Shown here piece by piece: positions 53,001 to 59,000 of a stretch of DNA of 64,000 bases (within the stretch, counting starts at the first letter, position 1; each line of letters begins with the position of its first letter). A program made the translations under genes and the position numbers. The notes beneath the pieces were generated by a model, which saw only the letters and a list, made by a program, of their open reading frames with translations, was not told where the DNA came from and did no database searches. Source of the DNA: Pseudorasbora parva (lineage: Eukaryota; Chordata; Actinopteri; Cypriniformes; Gobionidae); assembly GCF_024679245.1 (NCBI RefSeq), contig NC_090178.1, positions 45,269,072 through 45,333,071 of the forward strand. The letters are read 5' to 3'.

Positions 53001-56000
53001 GTTTAAGGGTAAAGTTAGGGACAGGTGTGGTGGTGTGGGTCAGTTTAAGGGTAAAGTTAGGGTCAGGTGTGGTGGTGTGGGTCAGTTTAAGGGTAAAGTT
53101 AGGGACAGGTGTGGTGGTGTGGGTCGGTTTAAGGGTAAAGTTAGGGACAGGTGTGGTGGTGTGGGTCAGTTTAAGGGTAGGGTTAGGGACAGTTGTGGTG
53201 GTGTGGGTTGGTTTAAGGGTAGACTTAGGGACAGGTGTGGTGGTGTGGGTCGGTTTAAGGGTAGGGTTAGGGACAGTTGTGGTGGTGTGGGTCAGTTTAA
53301 GGGTAGGGTTAGGTGTAAGGGAAGTGCCAACTGTGTAATTACAAATAATTAATTACAGACCTAATAACATGCAGGTATTTTTTAAAATGTAAGTACAATG
53401 TTAAAACATGTATGTACACAATAAGTGCAACGTATCAAATGATTAATTACAATGTTAGTACATAGTAGTTAAGGCCACCTAATATAAAGTGGGTCCGGAA
53501 ACAGGTAAGATTTCTGTAATAGTAATAAACTAAATGTATTTCAAATACTATATTATGGGCCAGATTTACTAATAGCTTGCTCCAACGCAAACCCACTTTT
53601 GGCTTTAGGAAACTATACTGTCAGGATTTACTAAAGACACGCAGTGATAAATTAGCGCTGAAAGGCACGGACAGGGTTATTTTTATTGCATATGCATTTG
53701 TAGGAGTTTCTCTTTCAGGTGCAAAATTTATGTGAAGAGAGCATTTAAATGAATCATGCAATGTGATTTACTAAGGGTTGTGCTTGTAAATTTACTGGTG
53801 TTTGTGCCATTATTTACCGCTCCAAAAAAAAGCATGTCTTAAACCAGACACTATTTTGTGCTGCTCTTTGTAGATTGTGTTGGTCATTATGGAAATGATC
53901 CGGCTGCGTCTGTGTTCTTTCATTTGTGTGTCGTCAGTAGATCACACGCTGAACTTTACACTCCCATCAACACTTTTTTTTGGAATTGCTCTCCCAATTT
54001 GCCCTGTTTAGTAAATCTGGCTCTATATCATCAATAAATCCAGTTTGTTTCAGTCTCATAACTGAATATTGCTTGTTCCACAGCTATCCATATTTGAGCT
54101 ATGTTCATACTTTTTTAGCTGTTTTCACAGTGAACAGATTCCCAGCAGTTTGAATAAATGCCTTTTGAAAGTATGATTATTCATATAAAATCAAATAGAT
54201 GCAAATAGTTAGTAATAAACTGTTTTTTTTAGTGCAGAAAGCTTACTTTTTCAATTATGCATCTCTGACAAATATGCATCACATAAATGGTTTGTTTCCA
54301 CCAAACGTACAGTACAGTCCATTTTGATTGTAAGAATTTGTGAATTGTACCAAGATACAGAACCGTAGTACCCTTCCGTTGGGGTGCCTAGAATGATGTT
54401 GATCGCTACTTTCCAGCATAAACCACCTATCAATAAAGGGAAACTCAAGATGGATCAAGGTTTACCTTCCTGAAGCGTACTGTACTGTACCATTAGTCAT
54501 TAGTATCATTAGTTTCTGTTAAAAGTGTGTAATCCAAATGGATAGAAATCTTAGATTTAAGCATTTGAATATGTTTTAAATGCCTAAATGTTTTGTCACA
54601 CTCAAAACAAAACAAAATATGTTTTGAGTGTGTGTCACATAACCTTTAATTTTAGATGTAAAATTAATCAATTTTCAATTAAATCTAATGTGCTATAGAC
54701 AGACTAAACAATCCAATTACACTTCAAATACATTTCCAAAAGATTATTTCTGTCATTTTAAGTAGTTTTATTACACTGATGTAAGTTCAATTGTTCGTTT
54801 TTTGTCTTTTGGTTGTTGTTTTTTAAATAAGTTAAGTTATTTGATGCTATATAAATGGGGGTGTGTCTTCATGATTGACAGCTTCTCTGAGCAAAGTTGT
54901 CACTAAGGCACCAGCAGACTTTTTCAGGAGGAGATTGGAGCTTTAACTTTAATTTCTACATTTCCATAACTGTTTATTTCACACCACCTTAATGAGCTGT
55001 TAACTTGACTAAACTTTACTAAAGATTCTGTGGAAGCGTGGGCGGGACCTTGATATTGCGGCTATCAAGATGTCAGTGCCGTATTTTCTACAATGGTGAG
55101 AATGTGAAGGTGCGTCGTCCATTTTTTCAATGGGCCAGGCATACTCTGGCATACTCTGATCTGATTGGTTGGCTGACTTTTCAGGAAGAACTAATCACTG
55201 AATGTACTCACGTTTAGGTCAGTAGCATCTAATCGTTGAAAGAGTTTGATGTTGGAGACTCCACGAGCAGCACTACATATTCTTTGTTTATGCACAATAA
55301 TCAGTACTTATCACTTTTGGATGTCTATACGCATTCTAATATTTTCTGTGTTATCGCTGTACTTATGATACAGTCTCTCTGTGTATGTTAATGTGGCTCT
55401 GATGAGTTTGTTCAGACCACAGCGGCACCACATGCAACTAATCATTTTGATGTCACGTCCGTGTAAATCAGCGGTTACGGAGTCTCTGCTACTGAATCTG
55501 TAAATCAGCGGTTTGCTTCCTGCGTCAGCCCATATTCCCCAGTGCATTGGAGAGTGACAGGAAGCTTGTGGTGTATAGAGATTAGAAGTATCATTATAAG
55601 TATGTGCGCACTCACTCGTGTGTGTGAACTCAGAAGAGTGTGCGGTGTGGTTTCCAGTGAACGCTGCTCAAAGCGTCCAGTGTAAAACCAGCACAGCAGA
55701 GCCTTTCATGGAGTCAAGATGTAAATACTACGCCTTGCGGGCTCATTGTAAGTGTGACTTTGTATGTTGATGGAGGGAGAAAGCTTCAGTGAAGTGCACT
55801 GGTCTTGGCCCTTCTGTCCTGCCAACATGTCCTCCAACCGATACGCCTATATAGGTCGTTTGCCACTTCCTTGAAATACGACCCATAGGAGCGTTTACTA
55901 AGGTTGCGCCCCTATCGACAATATTTTAATTAATTAAATACGACGCACAGGATCGTATTCTAAAGTTGTGCTCCTATTGACAGTAGAGCACTTTCATTTA

Positions 56001-59000
56001 AAAGCATTTTTCCCTTTTATCTGCTTAATATTTCAGGTTTTGCATAGCTGAGTTGGTAAAGCATTGCACTATACATCAACAACATGTGATCATGCGATCG
56101 TGGGTTTCGATCCCAGGGAACACATGTGCTCATAAAGTGTGTATGCACTATAAATCACTGGGCAGGTTTAGGGATGGGTGGGTGTTGTTGTAAATTTAAA
56201 AAAATGGAAATAAATGGAAATATGACAAATGGTGGTAAAAAGTCCAGACATTGCATTAAAATGAACACGCATTTTGGTTGGTAACAACAGTCATACGTCA
56301 TTTCATGACGTCAGACGTAACGTGACACTGTCATTATTTTTACGCCAACTAGAGGGCCCATGACGTTAAAACGTAAATAAAGGTCGTAATAAGGTGCTTG
56401 AAAAACGACCTATAGAGTCGTATTTTTTTGGAGGAAAGGTTGGTCCTGCTGGTCAAGAGAAGAGTTTGAGTTGTGATCATGCTTACAAGGACTTCTGATG
56501 CTTGAGCATTTGAGAACTGACTCATTTTTGCAATAAGATAAATGGGTAACACTTTAGAGCACCGTTCCGTCATTAATGATAACTATTGCATTATTAACAC
56601 TCTAGTAGCTACTATTAACTAACAAGAAACTCTTTTTCTTTTCAGTTAATTCAGTTTATTGCCTACAAAAACGGTCGGTATGGACTACAACGAGCTTCTT
56701 TTCCGGTTTGGTGACATCATAAACCCTTGCTATTAACATAAACACTGCTCCCGCGAACACGCAGCAAAGTGGATGAGGCCGCGTCACAGTCATTACGGAA
56801 GAGAGAGAGCTGTTGCAGCAGACTAGTGTGTTGCAGACATGCCATCGAAACAATGTTATTTTCACTCCAAGTGCCCGATTTCTGTGTTCGGCCTTCCTCG
56901 GGACACTGGACTTCGGGAACAATGGTTACAATTTGTGTTTAATTTAGTTTTTGCTGATTACAATGCAATAGCCATCTGTGCGGCACATTTCATGGAAGAC
57001 AGCTTCAAGAATCTGTCATTCATCATTATTTTATGACTTTACTTGTTGCACATGACTATTAACTCATTGATAAAGCAATATGTAATTGTGGTTATGAGTT
57101 TCTAATTAATTTTGAATTAGTTAATAGTCATGTTCCCCAACAAGTAAAGTCATAACATAATGATACCTTTATAAATCATTAGCTAGTGATTAATTACAGC
57201 AGACAACTGGAAGTTGAGATGCATGGCTTTGACCCCTTGTGGTAATTAACACATTAATTTACATTATTAGTTATATAATATGTTATTAAGGAATTAATAG
57301 ATTTGACACATTTAACTAATAAATATTTATTGATTACTTAATCTATTAATGATGTAGAATCTCCATTAGTTGCTGCTGCAGTAATCATTAATAAATGGGT
57401 TAGTTCACCATTAGTAATACATTAACTCATAATTATCTGTGCGTTAGTTAAGCATTAATTAATGCATATTAGTGCACCCGTATTGTAAAGTGTAACCAAT
57501 ATAAACAAGTTGTTCATGCTACAAATAAAACAATTCCTTTAAAAGCAAGCTACTACTCCATTGTGTATTTGGATACAGTAAAACTTTAACCAGAATATGA
57601 AAAATACTTGAAAAACGAAAATACTTACCTTCACTAACACCCATTAAAAGCCCTGCGTTCAGAGGTTCTGCTTGACCTTCTTCCCCACTATCTGGGTCTG
57701 TTTCGGGCTTAAATTGGTATGGCAATATTGACGCCATTATTTGCACCACAGATGTGATTTCTGCCCGTAATGGTAAGGGGCGTGGCGTTTCCGGCAACCT
57801 GTGCTTGGCACTTCAGCCAATAAAAATACAGGAAACTACATTTGGCCATCTAACCAATCTAAGACATTGCGTTTTTCGGATGGGTTGGGCTTCATAGAAG
57901 CAGGAAGCAAAACTGTTCAAAGGACAGTGGAGACAGCGTTGTGGAATAAAGGTCAAATATAGGAAATATACACAGTAAAAAAAAAAGAGAAGAAGAAGCA
58001 TCAAGGCATGTTATACTGCGCCCCAAAAACACAACCAAACCTAGAAAAAAAACACAGAACAACCCCTTTAATCAGTAACTACTATTTTTTCACTCCTCCC
58101 AGAGGACTATGAACTACTATACAGATTCATAATTAACATGAATAATGCATAATATATTATTCTAAAGTGAAGGTCATAGTAACAATGACTCAAGTATTAC
58201 TACATCCTTCTAAAGTAATTACGAATTATTTGGATCAGTATTCTAAAGTGAAAAACATAACTCTCTAGTAATTACTGAAGCCACTGCAAGCTTTTAAGGT
58301 TTTTGTACGTTTTTGGATAGGTTACGTTTTGGTCATTACTTTAGAAAGATGTAGCAACACTTCAGTCATTACTATATAAACTTTCCAAAAACCTTAAAAG
58401 CTTACAATAATCATTATTAGAGAGTTATCATGTTTTTCACTTAAGAATACTGATCCAAATAATTAATCATTCCTTCTGAAGGATTTGATAATACTTGAGT
58501 CATTACTAATGGGTTACTATGACTCAGGGCCATAACCACCATAGACATTGAGTCCCCTCCAATAATTAGAAATGGCCATAACCCAGTGCTCTGTAGGTTA
58601 GGATGACAAAAAGGTTTAAAAGTTACATTTTTAGTCTGGTCTGCCTCAGTGATCTAAAAGCGCTCGTCAATGTCAAAATGATTGAGATGGCCAATCAAAT
58701 CAAAGCAGGCGGGGTTTACGTTCTCTTTTGGCTCATCTTTACACAGATCGTTTGCTATCCTTTTGTGGAGACTATTCTTGAGCCAAATGTAAGCAGCAGA
58801 TCTATGTATTTATTCACTAACGTGAAGAATCTCGGGACTGACAATATATTTGACGCAAATTAATGCAAATATTATTTGCAAATAGCCCCAAAATGATTAT
58901 TTCAGAATTAGAATTGGACCTAAAATTTCATTCACTGTTCTGTTTCTTTATGCTTTATAAAAAATAATTAACAAAAATGTAGTTATTGATTAGCTAATAG

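Noticed and set aside
51612..53318. TTAGGG motifs as an interstitial telomeric array
   Set aside because: The period is 42 bp with one TTAGGG-like core per unit, not a 6-bp telomeric tandem, and the array lies inside a TIR element.
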